This document shows positions 1-5,208 of a stretch of 5,208 nt of DNA, in pieces. A program made the position numbers and the translations under genes. Position 1 is the first letter of the stretch. Every line of letters begins with the position of its first letter. Location of the stretch: contig CALDGT010000973.1 in the NCBI GenBank assembly GCA_937942935.1, forward strand, positions 1-5,208. The letters run 5' to 3'. The DNA comes from an uncultured Chloroflexota bacterium. Lineage in GTDB: Bacteria; Chloroflexota; Anaerolineae; Aggregatilineales; Phototrophicaceae. The notes under the pieces are model-generated. The model did no database searches and had not been told where the DNA came from. It saw nothing but the letters and a program-made list of their open reading frames with translations.

Positions 1-1194
1 AAAATTCATATCTTCAGAGCCAAAAAAGACCATCCCTGTATTCCCATCCACACATGGAGATGACGCAATCCCGCCACTGGTAGCATATTTCCACTTAAAG
101 CTACCATCTTCCAAATTAACTGCCCACATATTGGTATCATAAGACCCAAAGTAAGCAACATTATTGAGGGCGGTTGGACTTGCACGAATTTCATCCTCAG
201 ACTTGAATGTCCAGCGTGGTTCAATATTCCCTTTTACAGCATCAAATTCTGAGCCTTCAAAGAAACTTGTGCCGGGTGAATTCATTGCCCGCGTTGCAGA
301 AACGCCGCCGATACTTGGTGCAATGCCACGATAACGCAAAGCCAAAAATGCTTCTTTCATCTCTGCACAGCTTTGATACCTATCAGCAGGACTCATCGCT
401 AGGGCTTTGTCTAAAATTTCTTGAAGACCCGGTGGCACTTTGGTATTAAAATTCACTAATGGGCGTTCATTGAAACTAAATGGCGGTTCTAAACGAGGGT
501 CTTTACGTGTGATGACATGGTGTAATGTCGCCCCAAGGCTATAAATATCGCTCAAGAGATTGACATCGCCCTTATATTGTTCTGGAGCAGAATAACCTTC
601 TGTCCCAATCATGGTGTTTTTTACCCCGCTGACAAATACTTTGGCGATACCAAAGTCAATCAGGCGGACTTTGCCCAAATTATCTATCATGATATTCGCG
701 GGCTTCACATCGCGGAAGATGATTGGTTCTGGTTCTGTTTTGTGAAGGTAGTGTAACACGTCGCATAAATCAACCGCCCATTCTAAAATTTTATCAATGG
801 GAAGTTCCTTTGTTTTATTGAGCAATAATTCCAAATCGCTCCCGTTGATAAATTCCATCACCAAGTAAGCACGATTATTTTGGTCGAAAAAATCAAAAAT
901 CTTGGGGATAGCATAGTGCGATAATGTGGCGAGGATATTTGCCTCGCGTTGAAATGCCGCCAGCGATTGCGCCCGCATACTAGGATCGCCAGAGGCATAG
1001 TGCATTTCTTTGATAGCGACTAAACGCTTGGCATCTGGAAAGTTGAGATCTCTTGCCTGATACACAGCACCTTGTCCGCCACCACCCAATTGTCCCAGCA
1101 CTTTATAGCGTGCCATGAGGATGGTATTAGCTTTAAGCACACCCTCATTTCCACCAAAATCTTCTGTATTTCCAAACTGTGTCGTTTCTGGCAT
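1..1194 (-). CDS. Serine/threonine protein kinase with C-terminal PQQ-like beta-propeller repeats (3' end outside window)
   Basis: Predicted to phosphorylate Ser/Thr on target proteins using ATP. The 398 visible residues start at an ATG (1194-1192) preceded by a weak GGA ribosome site 8 bases upstream, and the frame is open to the window edge. All main Hanks-kinase landmarks are visible: a glycine loop G37-x-G39-x-x-G42-x-V44, VAIK with Lys62, helix-C Glu84, catalytic loop FRDVKPAN with Asp162, Lys164 and Asn167, DFG at 180-182, APE at 203-205, Asp216 and Arg272. The usual His of the HRD motif is Phe160; the catalytic Asp is intact, so an active kinase is expected. After a Gly/Ser/Ala-rich linker (about 288-325), two propeller-type repeats begin, with Trp328 and Trp368 exactly 40 residues apart and paired ASP/SSP and FGS-D motifs, as in PQQ/BamB-like repeats. 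No transmembrane helix is visible between kinase and repeats, so both appear to be cytoplasmic. Substrate and ligand are unknown. It is divergent from hemW. Family call is firm; biological role is unknown. Confidence 0.93.
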   Translation of the reverse strand, partial: MPETTQFGNTEDFGGNEGVLKANTILMARYKVLGQLGGGGQGAVYQARDLNFPDAKRLVAIKEMHYASGDPSMRAQSLAAFQREANILATLSHYAIPKIFDFFDQNNRAYLVMEFINGSDLELLLNKTKELPIDKILEWAVDLCDVLHYLHKTEPEPIIFRDVKPANIMIDNLGKVRLIDFGIAKVFVSGVKNTMIGTEGYSAPEQYKGDVNLLSDIYSLGATLHHVITRKDPRLEPPFSFNERPLVNFNTKVPPGLQEILDKALAMSPADRYQSCAEMKEAFLALRYRGIAPSIGGVSATRAMNSPGTSFFEGSEFDAVKGNIEPRWTFKSEDEIRASPTALNNVAYFGSYDTNMWAVNLEDGSFKWKYATSGGIASSPCVDGNTGMVFFGSEDMNF

Positions 1195-1220
1195 TGATTA
1201 TATCCATCTACAAACTATGA

Positions 1221-1249
1221 TTGATAAATAGAATGATTTCAAATAAAAG
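1221..1249 (+). promoter_or_regulatory. Candidate promoter for hemW
   Basis: TTGATA at 1221-1226 (5 of 6 to -35 consensus), a 17-base spacer, then TAAAAG at 1244-1249 (4 of 6 to -10 consensus). Transcription would start near 1256, giving a leader of about 45-50 bases before the hemW ATG. It faces and overlaps the transcribed leader of the divergent kinase gene. This is weak, consensus-only evidence. Confidence 0.3.
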
Positions 1250-1268
1250 GCACAATAACCTTTACTAG

Positions 1269-1296
1269 ATTATATATCAGTCTGAACGGACTGCAA
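1269..1296 (-). promoter_or_regulatory. Candidate promoter for the kinase gene
   Basis: Reading the minus strand, a perfect TATAAT lies at 1274-1269, with TTGCAG at 1296-1291 (3 of 6 matches to the -35 consensus) and a 16-base spacer. This would give a leader of roughly 70 bases before the kinase ATG. It is a consensus match by eye only, and the region is AT-rich, so chance matches are plausible. Confidence 0.35.
1278..1293. repeat. Short inverted repeat in the hemW leader
   Basis: CAGTC (1278-1282) and GACTG (1289-1293) form a perfect 5-base inverted repeat around TGAACG, ending 9 bases before the hemW ATG and overlapping the putative kinase -35 box. It could be an operator for either gene or a small hairpin near the hemW ribosome-binding region. 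At 5 bases it may also be chance. Confidence 0.25.
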
Positions 1297-1302
1297 CTTA
1301 TC

Positions 1303-2475
1303 ATGAGCATAAATTCAGAAACTCTTTCGATTTACCTTCATATTCCATTTTGTGCGACTAAATGCACTTATTGTGCATTCAATACGTATATCAATTTAGA
1401 AACACTCATCCCTGACTTCGTAGATTCTCTCATACAGGAAATTAATCTCATCGCAGAGACAAATCCGTATGCAGTGGTTGAGAGTATTTACTTCGGTGGA
1501 GGAACGCCGACACTGCTTTCCCCGCAACAATTTGACCAATTGCTAGGGGCATTATCACGCGGGTTTAAATGGGCAGATGACATCGAAATTTCGACAGAAG
1601 CCAATCCAAATGATTTAAGCCTGCCATACCTTAAAGATTTGCATCGGCTAGGGATTCATCGCATGAGTATTGGGATGCAATCGGCAAACCAAAATGAATT
1701 GATACTATTTGACCGCCGACATGATAATCAAACGGTTATCACCGCCATGCAAATGGTGCGCGAGGCTGGATTTAAGAATATCAATCTTGACCTCATTTAT
1801 GGATTCCCCAATCAAACACTCCAAACTTGGGAAACGAGCCTTAAGCAAGTGATTGCACTCTCACCTGAGCATGTCTCATTATACGCACTTACACTAGAAG
1901 AGGGGACATCACTCAAGTCGCGGGTTGATTATGGCTCATTGCCAATGCCAGATGATGATTTGACCGCCGATATGTATGAATTAGCAACTGCATCCTTAAA
2001 TCAGGCTGGATATGAGCAATATGAAATTAGCAATTGGGCAAAACCGGGTTATGAATGTCGGCATAATCTTCAATATTGGTATAATGCGCCGTATGTGGGC
2101 TTGGGTCCAGGGGCGCATGGTTTTGCAGGTGGGGTACGATATGCCACCATTTTATCGCCCCAACGATATATTAGCGCCATACGAGAAGGGAAGGGGACTT
2201 ATCCATTTCCACAAACACCTGCTACTGTGGATGCCCGAAAAGTATCGGCTGATGAAGATATTGCAGAGACATTAATGATGTGCCTGCGGTTACTCAAAGA
2301 AGGGGTCTCTTTGTCTGAATTCAAAAAACGTTTTGCCACAGATTTATTGGAACTACATGGCAAAACGTTCAAACAATTTGAATCTCATGGATTGCTCGAA
2401 ATCACCTCTGACCGAGTTCGCATTACTGAAAAGGGGAGGTTGCTGAGCAATATGATTTTCCGTGAAATTATTTAG
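1303..2475 (+). CDS. hemW: Radical SAM heme chaperone HemW
   Basis: HemW binds heme and hands it to apo-hemoproteins such as respiratory enzymes; it belongs to the HemN-like radical SAM family but is not a coproporphyrinogen oxidase. At 390 residues it has normal family length. Cys17, Cys21 and Cys24 form the CxxxCxxC motif for the 4Fe-4S cluster, within the typical IPFC context. The residue two after the last Cys is Phe26, not the extra Cys seen in true HemN, which favours HemW. GGGTP (65-69) contacts SAM. The STEANP stretch (97-102), the MSIGMQS stretch (121-127) and the LDLIYGFP stretch (162-169) are classic. HNLQYW (254-259) matches the HNxxYW heme-binding motif reported for HemW, followed by GLGPGAHG (266-273). 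The last ~75 residues form the winged HemN C-terminal domain. The ATG has no strong Shine-Dalgarno site, so translation may be modest or leader-dependent. The stop overlaps the convergent isomerase gene. Identity is confident. Confidence 0.95.
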   Translation: MSINSETLSIYLHIPFCATKCTYCAFNTYINLETLIPDFVDSLIQEINLIAETNPYAVVESIYFGGGTPTLLSPQQFDQLLGALSRGFKWADDIEISTEANPNDLSLPYLKDLHRLGIHRMSIGMQSANQNELILFDRRHDNQTVITAMQMVREAGFKNINLDLIYGFPNQTLQTWETSLKQVIALSPEHVSLYALTLEEGTSLKSRVDYGSLPMPDDDLTADMYELATASLNQAGYEQYEISNWAKPGYECRHNLQYWYNAPYVGLGPGAHGFAGGVRYATILSPQRYISAIREGKGTYPFPQTPATVDARKVSADEDIAETLMMCLRLLKEGVSLSEFKKRFATDLLELHGKTFKQFESHGLLEITSDRVRITEKGRLLSNMIFREII

Positions 2476-3515
2476 CTCCGTTTGATGAGTGGGGTCTTTT
2501 GCAATTCGGCAATAGTAGAAGCCCCACTACAGAGCATCGCAATGCGGATTTGAGCAGTTAGCTCACGAATAAGTTGGTCTACTGCCTCAACTGACTCGTT
2601 GGCGGCTTTGAGGAAATGACTGGCAATTCCCCCCAAACTTGCGCCTAATGCGATGCACTTCGCAATCTCAACGCCGTCTTTTATGCCACCACTGGCGATA
2701 ATGGGCAAATTAGGCGCACCTTTGACCGCATATTGAATCGCATCAGAGGTCGGGATTCCCCAATCGGCAAAACTTCTCGCTACACGCGCATGAAAAGATG
2801 TTGGGGCGCGATGATATTCGACTTCACTCCAAGATGTGCCACCAGCGCCCGCTACATCAATAGCAGAAACCCCTGCATTGGCAAGGTCTCGCGCATTTTT
2901 CTCAGAAAATCCCCAGCCAACTTCTTTGGCTATCACAGGAACATTGACAGCTTTGCAGACAACTTCAATTTTTTTGAGCAACCCCGCAAAGTTAATATCG
3001 CCTTCGGGTTGAACAGCTTCTTGTAACACGTTAAAGTGCAAAATGAGAGCATCTGCGCCCACCATATCCACAGCTTTTTGGCATTGTTGCCATGTATAGC
3101 CATAATTCAATTGAACAGCGCCCACATTGGCAAAAAGCAAAATATCTGGAGCGACTTTGCGAACATCATAACTATAAACTAGCGCATCACTTTCGATTGC
3201 GGCGCGTTGCGACCCCAATCCCATCGCAATTTTATGCTGTTGGGCGGCTTGTGCTAAGTTAAGGTTAATCCGATGCGCCATATCTGTCCCGCCAGTCATA
3301 GAAGAAATCAGGATGGGCGCACTAAGTGTTTTTCGGAAAAGTGTAATCGTGCTATCTACGGCACTTAAATCAAGTTCTGGCAAGGCTTGGTGCATAAAAG
3401 CATATTTTTCTAAGCCAGTCGTGACATTAGGAAATTGAACATCTCGTTCTAAGTTAATCTTGATATGGTCTACTTTACGGCTTTCTGTTGTTGGTGAATC
3501 TGTTGGTTGCGTCAT
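2472..3515 (-). CDS. fni: Type 2 isopentenyl-diphosphate delta-isomerase (FMN-dependent)
   Basis: Interconverts isopentenyl diphosphate and dimethylallyl diphosphate, the C5 units of all isoprenoids (quinones, carotenoids, polyprenyl carriers), using reduced FMN and Mg2+ in the cytoplasm. With the start chosen here it has 347 residues, normal for the family. TIM-barrel landmarks in order: SRKVDHI (12-18, substrate phosphate binding), SSMTGG (71-76), GSQR (101-104), HFNVLQE (160-166, with Asn162, Gln165 and Glu166 in the substrate/Mg2+ site), KEVGWG (197-202), AGAGGTSW (222-229) and ASGGI (274-278, FMN phosphate). I chose the ATG at 3515-3513 because AAGGA (3528-3524) sits 8 bases upstream. 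The ATG six codons earlier (3533) has no purine-rich site before it and adds only a poorly conserved MTRIYW. It is divergent from acpP and convergent with hemW. The unrelated type 1 Idi (Nudix fold) is excluded by these motifs. Confidence 0.95.
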   Translation of the reverse strand: MTQPTDSPTTESRKVDHIKINLERDVQFPNVTTGLEKYAFMHQALPELDLSAVDSTITLFRKTLSAPILISSMTGGTDMAHRINLNLAQAAQQHKIAMGLGSQRAAIESDALVYSYDVRKVAPDILLFANVGAVQLNYGYTWQQCQKAVDMVGADALILHFNVLQEAVQPEGDINFAGLLKKIEVVCKAVNVPVIAKEVGWGFSEKNARDLANAGVSAIDVAGAGGTSWSEVEYHRAPTSFHARVARSFADWGIPTSDAIQYAVKGAPNLPIIASGGIKDGVEIAKCIALGASLGGIASHFLKAANESVEAVDQLIRELTAQIRIAMLCSGASTIAELQKTPLIKRS

Positions 3516-3523
3516 CCAATAAA

Positions 3524-3528
3524 TCCTT
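3524..3528 (-). promoter_or_regulatory. Ribosome binding site that decides the isomerase start
   Basis: AAGGA on the minus strand, 8 bases before the ATG at 3515. It lies inside the coding part of the longer alternative reading starting at 3533, whose own upstream sequence (CCAACAA) is not Shine-Dalgarno-like. This supports the shorter protein. Confidence 0.65.
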
Positions 3529-3553
3529 GTCATTTGTTGGTTAATTTAGCGTA

Positions 3554-3562
3554 ATCATATCA
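3554..3562 (-). promoter_or_regulatory. Candidate extended -10 promoter for the isomerase gene
   Basis: The minus strand reads TGATATGAT: an extended -10 TG, one base, then TATGAT (5 of 6 to consensus). No good -35 box is found 16-18 bases further up, which is tolerated for extended -10 promoters. The predicted start near 3547 gives a leader of about 30 bases to the ATG at 3515. Consensus match only. Confidence 0.4.
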
Positions 3563-3630
3563 TCAAAATTGCACAAAAAACATGATTGCCAACATCTTTT
3601 ATTCAGATGCGGGGTTATTATGAGATAGGA

Positions 3631-3659
3631 CTAGCAGTGAATCGGATTATCTGTATAAT
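3631..3659 (+). promoter_or_regulatory. Candidate promoter for acpP
   Basis: A perfect TATAAT at 3654-3659 is preceded at 17 bases by CTAGCA (3631-3636), a 3 of 6 match to the -35 consensus. Transcription would begin around 3666, leaving a ~50-base leader. Position, spacing and the perfect -10 fit the only gene that lies downstream on this strand. Confidence 0.5.
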
Positions 3660-3704
3660 CTCTATGAGATTTTATCAAATAAAAAACAAGACTTCTGTAA
3701 TGAA

Positions 3705-3711
3705 GAGGGAG
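3705..3711 (+). promoter_or_regulatory. Strong ribosome binding site of acpP
   Basis: GAGGGAG, 5 bases before the acpP ATG, is the purine-rich site in the window closest to the Shine-Dalgarno consensus. It fits the high expression expected of acyl carrier protein. Confidence 0.6.
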
Positions 3712-3716
3712 TAAAA

Positions 3717-3953
3717 ATGGCAGATTCTGTTGAAGAACGTGTAAAGAAAATAGTGGTAGATTTGCTTGGTGTTGATGAAGACCGTGTTGTCCCCAGTGCT
3801 GATTTTCGCGGGGATCTTGAAGCAGATTCTCTCGACCTTGTTGAATTGATTATGGCATTTGAAGAACAATTTGGTGGCGAAATCACTGATGAAGATGCCC
3901 AAAAAATCAAAACCGTTGGGCAAGCAGTTGAGTATATCAAAACCCGTATGTAA
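3717..3953 (+). CDS. acpP: Acyl carrier protein
   Basis: Small acidic carrier that holds growing acyl chains as thioesters on a phosphopantetheine arm during type II fatty-acid synthesis in the cytoplasm. The 78-residue length is standard. The attachment site is Ser38 in the DSLD motif (37-40), at the head of recognition helix II, followed by the typical VELIMAFEEQF-type acidic stretch that docks partner enzymes. Helix I (3-17), an LGVDEDRV turn and the final helix around 66-76 also match. The ATG has a strong GAGGGAG site. The gene stands alone: no fabD, fabG or fabF is next to it; the neighbours are the divergent IPP isomerase and a convergent membrane protein gene. It has its own likely promoter and terminator, so it appears to be monocistronic. 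A role as a specialised carrier (polyketide or lipid modification) cannot be excluded, but the sequence looks like the housekeeping form. Confidence 0.95.
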   Translation: MADSVEERVKKIVVDLLGVDEDRVVPSADFRGDLEADSLDLVELIMAFEEQFGGEITDEDAQKIKTVGQAVEYIKTRM

Positions 3954-3959
3954 TCATCC

Positions 3960-3988
3960 AAAAAGACGGCAGTTAACGCCGTCTTTTT
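3960..3988. terminator. Bidirectional rho-independent terminator shared by acpP and the membrane protein gene
   Basis: A perfect 11-base-pair stem (left arm AAAAAGACGGC at 3960-3970, right arm GCCGTCTTTTT at 3978-3988) encloses a 7-base loop. The GC core is followed by a T-run on either strand, so it should stop transcription from both sides. It lies 7 bases after the acpP stop. For the minus-strand gene, the stop codon falls in the loop and one arm encodes its last residues. Confidence 0.92.
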
Positions 3989-4599
3989 GATTCTAACCAC
4001 ACATTATACCCCGCCATCAAAATAAACATCCCCGTGCAGGCAATGATACCAATCCCTACTGATATACTGATTTGAAAATCTGCCAGTAGTGAATAGGCTA
4101 ATATCACACCCCATACACTAACAATTGCACCAATAAGGGACATAACAACGGCTATATAATGCCGATAGGGTTTTAGAACCCCGCTCAAACCAATCGCACA
4201 ACCAATAATTCCGAGTACAGATAGCCCTGCTTGTTGTAAGTAGTTCATATCGTCTCGGTTGGTGGTCAAAAATTCGAGGGGAGGGGTCGAAAATATGACT
4301 AAAATAAGACAGATTACCCCATAAAACCACCAATTAGCCGATTTGAAAGGATAGGGTGGGGCATTAAATGCAACAATCCATGCCAAACAGACCAATGGAA
4401 ACCTAAGCAAAAAGCTGGTGAGCAATATCGGTGACATGGCACGAGTAGCAGGGTGCAGGCTTGCCCATTCTGCAAGGTCAAATGCCCCAAATGTTAGGCT
4501 TGCGCCACCACCGACCACCCAAGGGAGTGTATAGGTAATAAGTGTGAACAAAATAAAAATTATCCATACAGTAGGAAATAATTGTTTTTTGATAGTCAT
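3973..4599 (-). CDS. Uncharacterised six-helix membrane protein
   Basis: I do not recognise a family. The 208-residue protein is strongly hydrophobic, with six likely membrane helices at about 9-28, 56-78, 90-104, 122-142, 148-172 and 177-202. Positive charges follow the inside rule: Lys4-Lys5 at the N-terminus, Lys86, the KPYRH loop (143-148) and the C-terminal SKRRR are all on the predicted cytoplasmic side, giving N-in and C-in. The two larger outside loops are about 29-55 and 105-121 (the latter contains NRDD). No signal peptide, catalytic motif or transporter signature is evident. Its ATG shares one base with the stop of the AAA+ ATPase gene (TAATG), and GGAAAG lies 5 bases upstream within that gene's end, so translation is probably coupled. 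It is the last gene of that operon, ending in the shared terminator. A partner or anchor role for the ATPase is inference from position only. Confidence 0.85.
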   Translation of the reverse strand: MTIKKQLFPTVWIIFILFTLITYTLPWVVGGGASLTFGAFDLAEWASLHPATRAMSPILLTSFLLRFPLVCLAWIVAFNAPPYPFKSANWWFYGVICLILVIFSTPPLEFLTTNRDDMNYLQQAGLSVLGIIGCAIGLSGVLKPYRHYIAVVMSLIGAIVSVWGVILAYSLLADFQISISVGIGIIACTGMFILMAGYNVWLESKRRR

Positions 4600-5208
4600 T
4601 ATATCTTTCCAATCGTGTCGAATAATTGGGTAATTTGTTTATCTTCTGCTTCTTGCATATCCACGAAATTTGCCATAAATTCGCTTCGACGTTGACGTAA
4701 TGCCATCGGTGCGACCACACGAATATCTTCTATCGTAGCAATTTTTCGTCCATCGGCAGCGGCATGTGCGCGGGCGGCTTCAAACATAGTATATTCGGCG
4801 CGTGTAGAATCTATTTTGAGTGATTGCACCAACTTTAGCCCTAATTGAATGGCATCATCATCAATAACCGTCTCTTTTAATAATTCACGCGCATGAATGA
4901 CATCGGCGAGGGCATCTTGAGTTACTTCTTCCCATTGTCTGATAAATTGTGTTGGATTAGCGCGATAGGCACGAACACGTTTATATACTTCTAGACGTTC
5001 TTCTATGCTTGATAATCCACGTACATTCACACGCAATCCAAAACGGTCTAAAATTTGCGGACGCAAACGACCTTCTTCTGGATTCATTGAGCCAATTAAG
5101 ACAAATTTTGAACGATATGTCCCCACCATCGCCCCTCTACGAACCGTATAACTGCCTTGTGCGGCGGCATCTAAAATTGCATCTACAATTTGGTCATCCA
5201 ACAAATTC
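4599..5208 (-). CDS. Magnesium-chelatase subunit I-like AAA+ ATPase (5' end outside window)
   Basis: The 202 visible residues are the C-terminal part of a ChlI/BchI-family AAA+ ATPase. The fragment opens with NLLDDQIVD, which in this family directly follows the Walker B Asp-Glu, so Walker A and B lie outside the window. Visible landmarks, numbered from the first full codon (5207-5205): sensor 1 Asn42 in GSMNPEEG, Arg49 and arginine-finger-like Arg55 in RPQILDRFG, then the helical lid with sensor 2 Arg136 in STRAEY, GRKIATIEDI, and MALRQRR. These proteins form ATP-driven rings that usually act on a von Willebrand A domain partner, either in chlorophyll synthesis or in unrelated metal insertion or remodelling jobs. 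The acidic tail (about 178-202) looks unlike classical BchI. The frame has no stop up to the edge, so the TTG at 5204 is not a start. No photosynthesis gene is in view, so I do not assign bchI. It is followed by a coupled membrane protein gene. Confidence 0.88.
   Translation of the reverse strand, partial: NLLDDQIVDAILDAAAQGSYTVRRGAMVGTYRSKFVLIGSMNPEEGRLRPQILDRFGLRVNVRGLSSIEERLEVYKRVRAYRANPTQFIRQWEEVTQDALADVIHARELLKETVIDDDAIQLGLKLVQSLKIDSTRAEYTMFEAARAHAAADGRKIATIEDIRVVAPMALRQRRSEFMANFVDMQEAEDKQITQLFDTIGKI
4605..4610 (-). promoter_or_regulatory. Ribosome binding site of the membrane protein gene, inside the ATPase gene
   Basis: GGAAAG on the minus strand lies 5 bases before the ATG at 4599 and within the last codons of the ATPase gene. 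Together with the TAATG stop-start overlap it supports translational coupling and confirms the start of the membrane protein. Confidence 0.6.

Noticed and set aside
6..224. Open frame of 72 codons on the minus strand
   Set aside because: It lies in another frame of the propeller-coding part of the kinase gene, where the real frame shows periodic Trp and FGS motifs.
207..449. Open frame of 80 codons on the plus strand
   Set aside because: It is antisense to the kinase catalytic C-lobe and linker, which have clear family motifs; its translation shows no recognisable domain.
1198..1204. TATAAT-like sequence directly before the kinase ATG
   Set aside because: It is only about six bases from the start codon and so cannot serve as a -10 box for a normally led transcript of this gene.
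2012..2275. Open frame of 87 codons inside hemW
   Set aside because: It is an alternative frame of hemW across its heme-binding motif region; no domain or ribosome site supports it.
1303..2475. Oxygen-independent coproporphyrinogen III oxidase (HemN)
   Set aside because: The extra Cys of HemN after CxxxCxxC is absent (Phe26), the length is about 390 rather than about 450, and HNxxYW is present, all pointing to HemW.
2733..3026. Open frame of 97 codons on the plus strand
   Set aside because: It is antisense to the highly conserved core of the IPP isomerase; its composition is unlike a real protein.
3593..3609. Inverted repeat CATCT-N7-AGATG between the isomerase and acpP
   Set aside because: Only five base pairs, AT-rich and with no T-run or conserved context; likely chance.
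3662..4000. Overlapping minus-strand frames of 112 and 82 codons across acpP
   Set aside because: They are antisense to acpP and run through the terminator hairpin; Ser/Arg-rich translation typical of a shadow frame.
4118..4333. Open frame of 71 codons on the minus strand
   Set aside because: It is an alternative frame of the membrane protein gene, whose own frame shows regular hydrophobic helices and positive-inside charges.
4478..4720. Open frame of 80 codons on the minus strand
   Set aside because: It spans the ATPase/membrane protein junction in a third frame and has no supporting motif.
5202..5204. TTG as start codon of the ATPase
   Set aside because: The frame continues upstream without a stop, and the Asn before it fits the NLLDD motif that follows Walker B in this family, so the gene enters from outside the window.
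4599..5208. Chlorophyll or bacteriochlorophyll synthesis gene bchI and hence a phototroph
   Set aside because: Only the C-terminal part is visible, its tail is atypical and no other pigment gene is near; ChlI-like ATPases are common in non-phototrophs.

Overview
The window is a compact, moderately AT-rich bacterial chromosome segment with six protein-coding genes. Four are complete, and two are cut by the window edges. There are no RNA genes, mobile elements, CRISPR arrays or integration sites that I can support, and no gene-free stretch longer than about 200 bases. The combination suggests a free-living bacterium, possibly Chloroflexota (Anaerolineae-like). That combination is a Ser/Thr kinase joined to a PQQ-type propeller, a clostridial/chloroflexal-style HemW, a type 2 isopentenyl-diphosphate isomerase, a solitary acyl carrier protein and a magnesium-chelatase-family AAA+ ATPase. 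The taxonomic guess is inference from gene style only and is not proven by the sequence.

Layout: (1) 1-1194, minus strand: a Ser/Thr protein kinase with a C-terminal beta-propeller, whose 3' end lies outside the window. (2) 1195-1302: a divergent promoter region. (3) 1303-2475, plus strand: hemW, a radical-SAM heme chaperone. (4) 2472-3515, minus strand: a type 2 IPP isomerase, convergent with hemW and overlapping it by 4 bases. (5) 3516-3716: a second divergent promoter region. (6) 3717-3953, plus strand: acyl carrier protein. (7) 3960-3988: a strong bidirectional terminator. (8) 3973-4599, minus strand: an unrecognised six-helix membrane protein whose stop codon sits in the terminator loop. 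(9) 4599-5208, minus strand: the C-terminal two thirds of a magnesium-chelatase-I-like AAA+ ATPase, with its 5' end outside the window. It overlaps the membrane protein gene by one base (TAATG).

Functionally, the middle of the window is housekeeping: heme delivery (HemW), isoprenoid precursor balance (Idi-2) and fatty-acid carrier (ACP). The flanks are less ordinary. The left flank is a kinase with a propeller but no membrane helix between the two in the visible part. The right flank is a translationally coupled pair of AAA+ ATPase and uncharacterised membrane protein. I see no clear evidence of a wholly new system. These two flanks are the places where something undescribed could sit, and both depend on sequence just outside the window.
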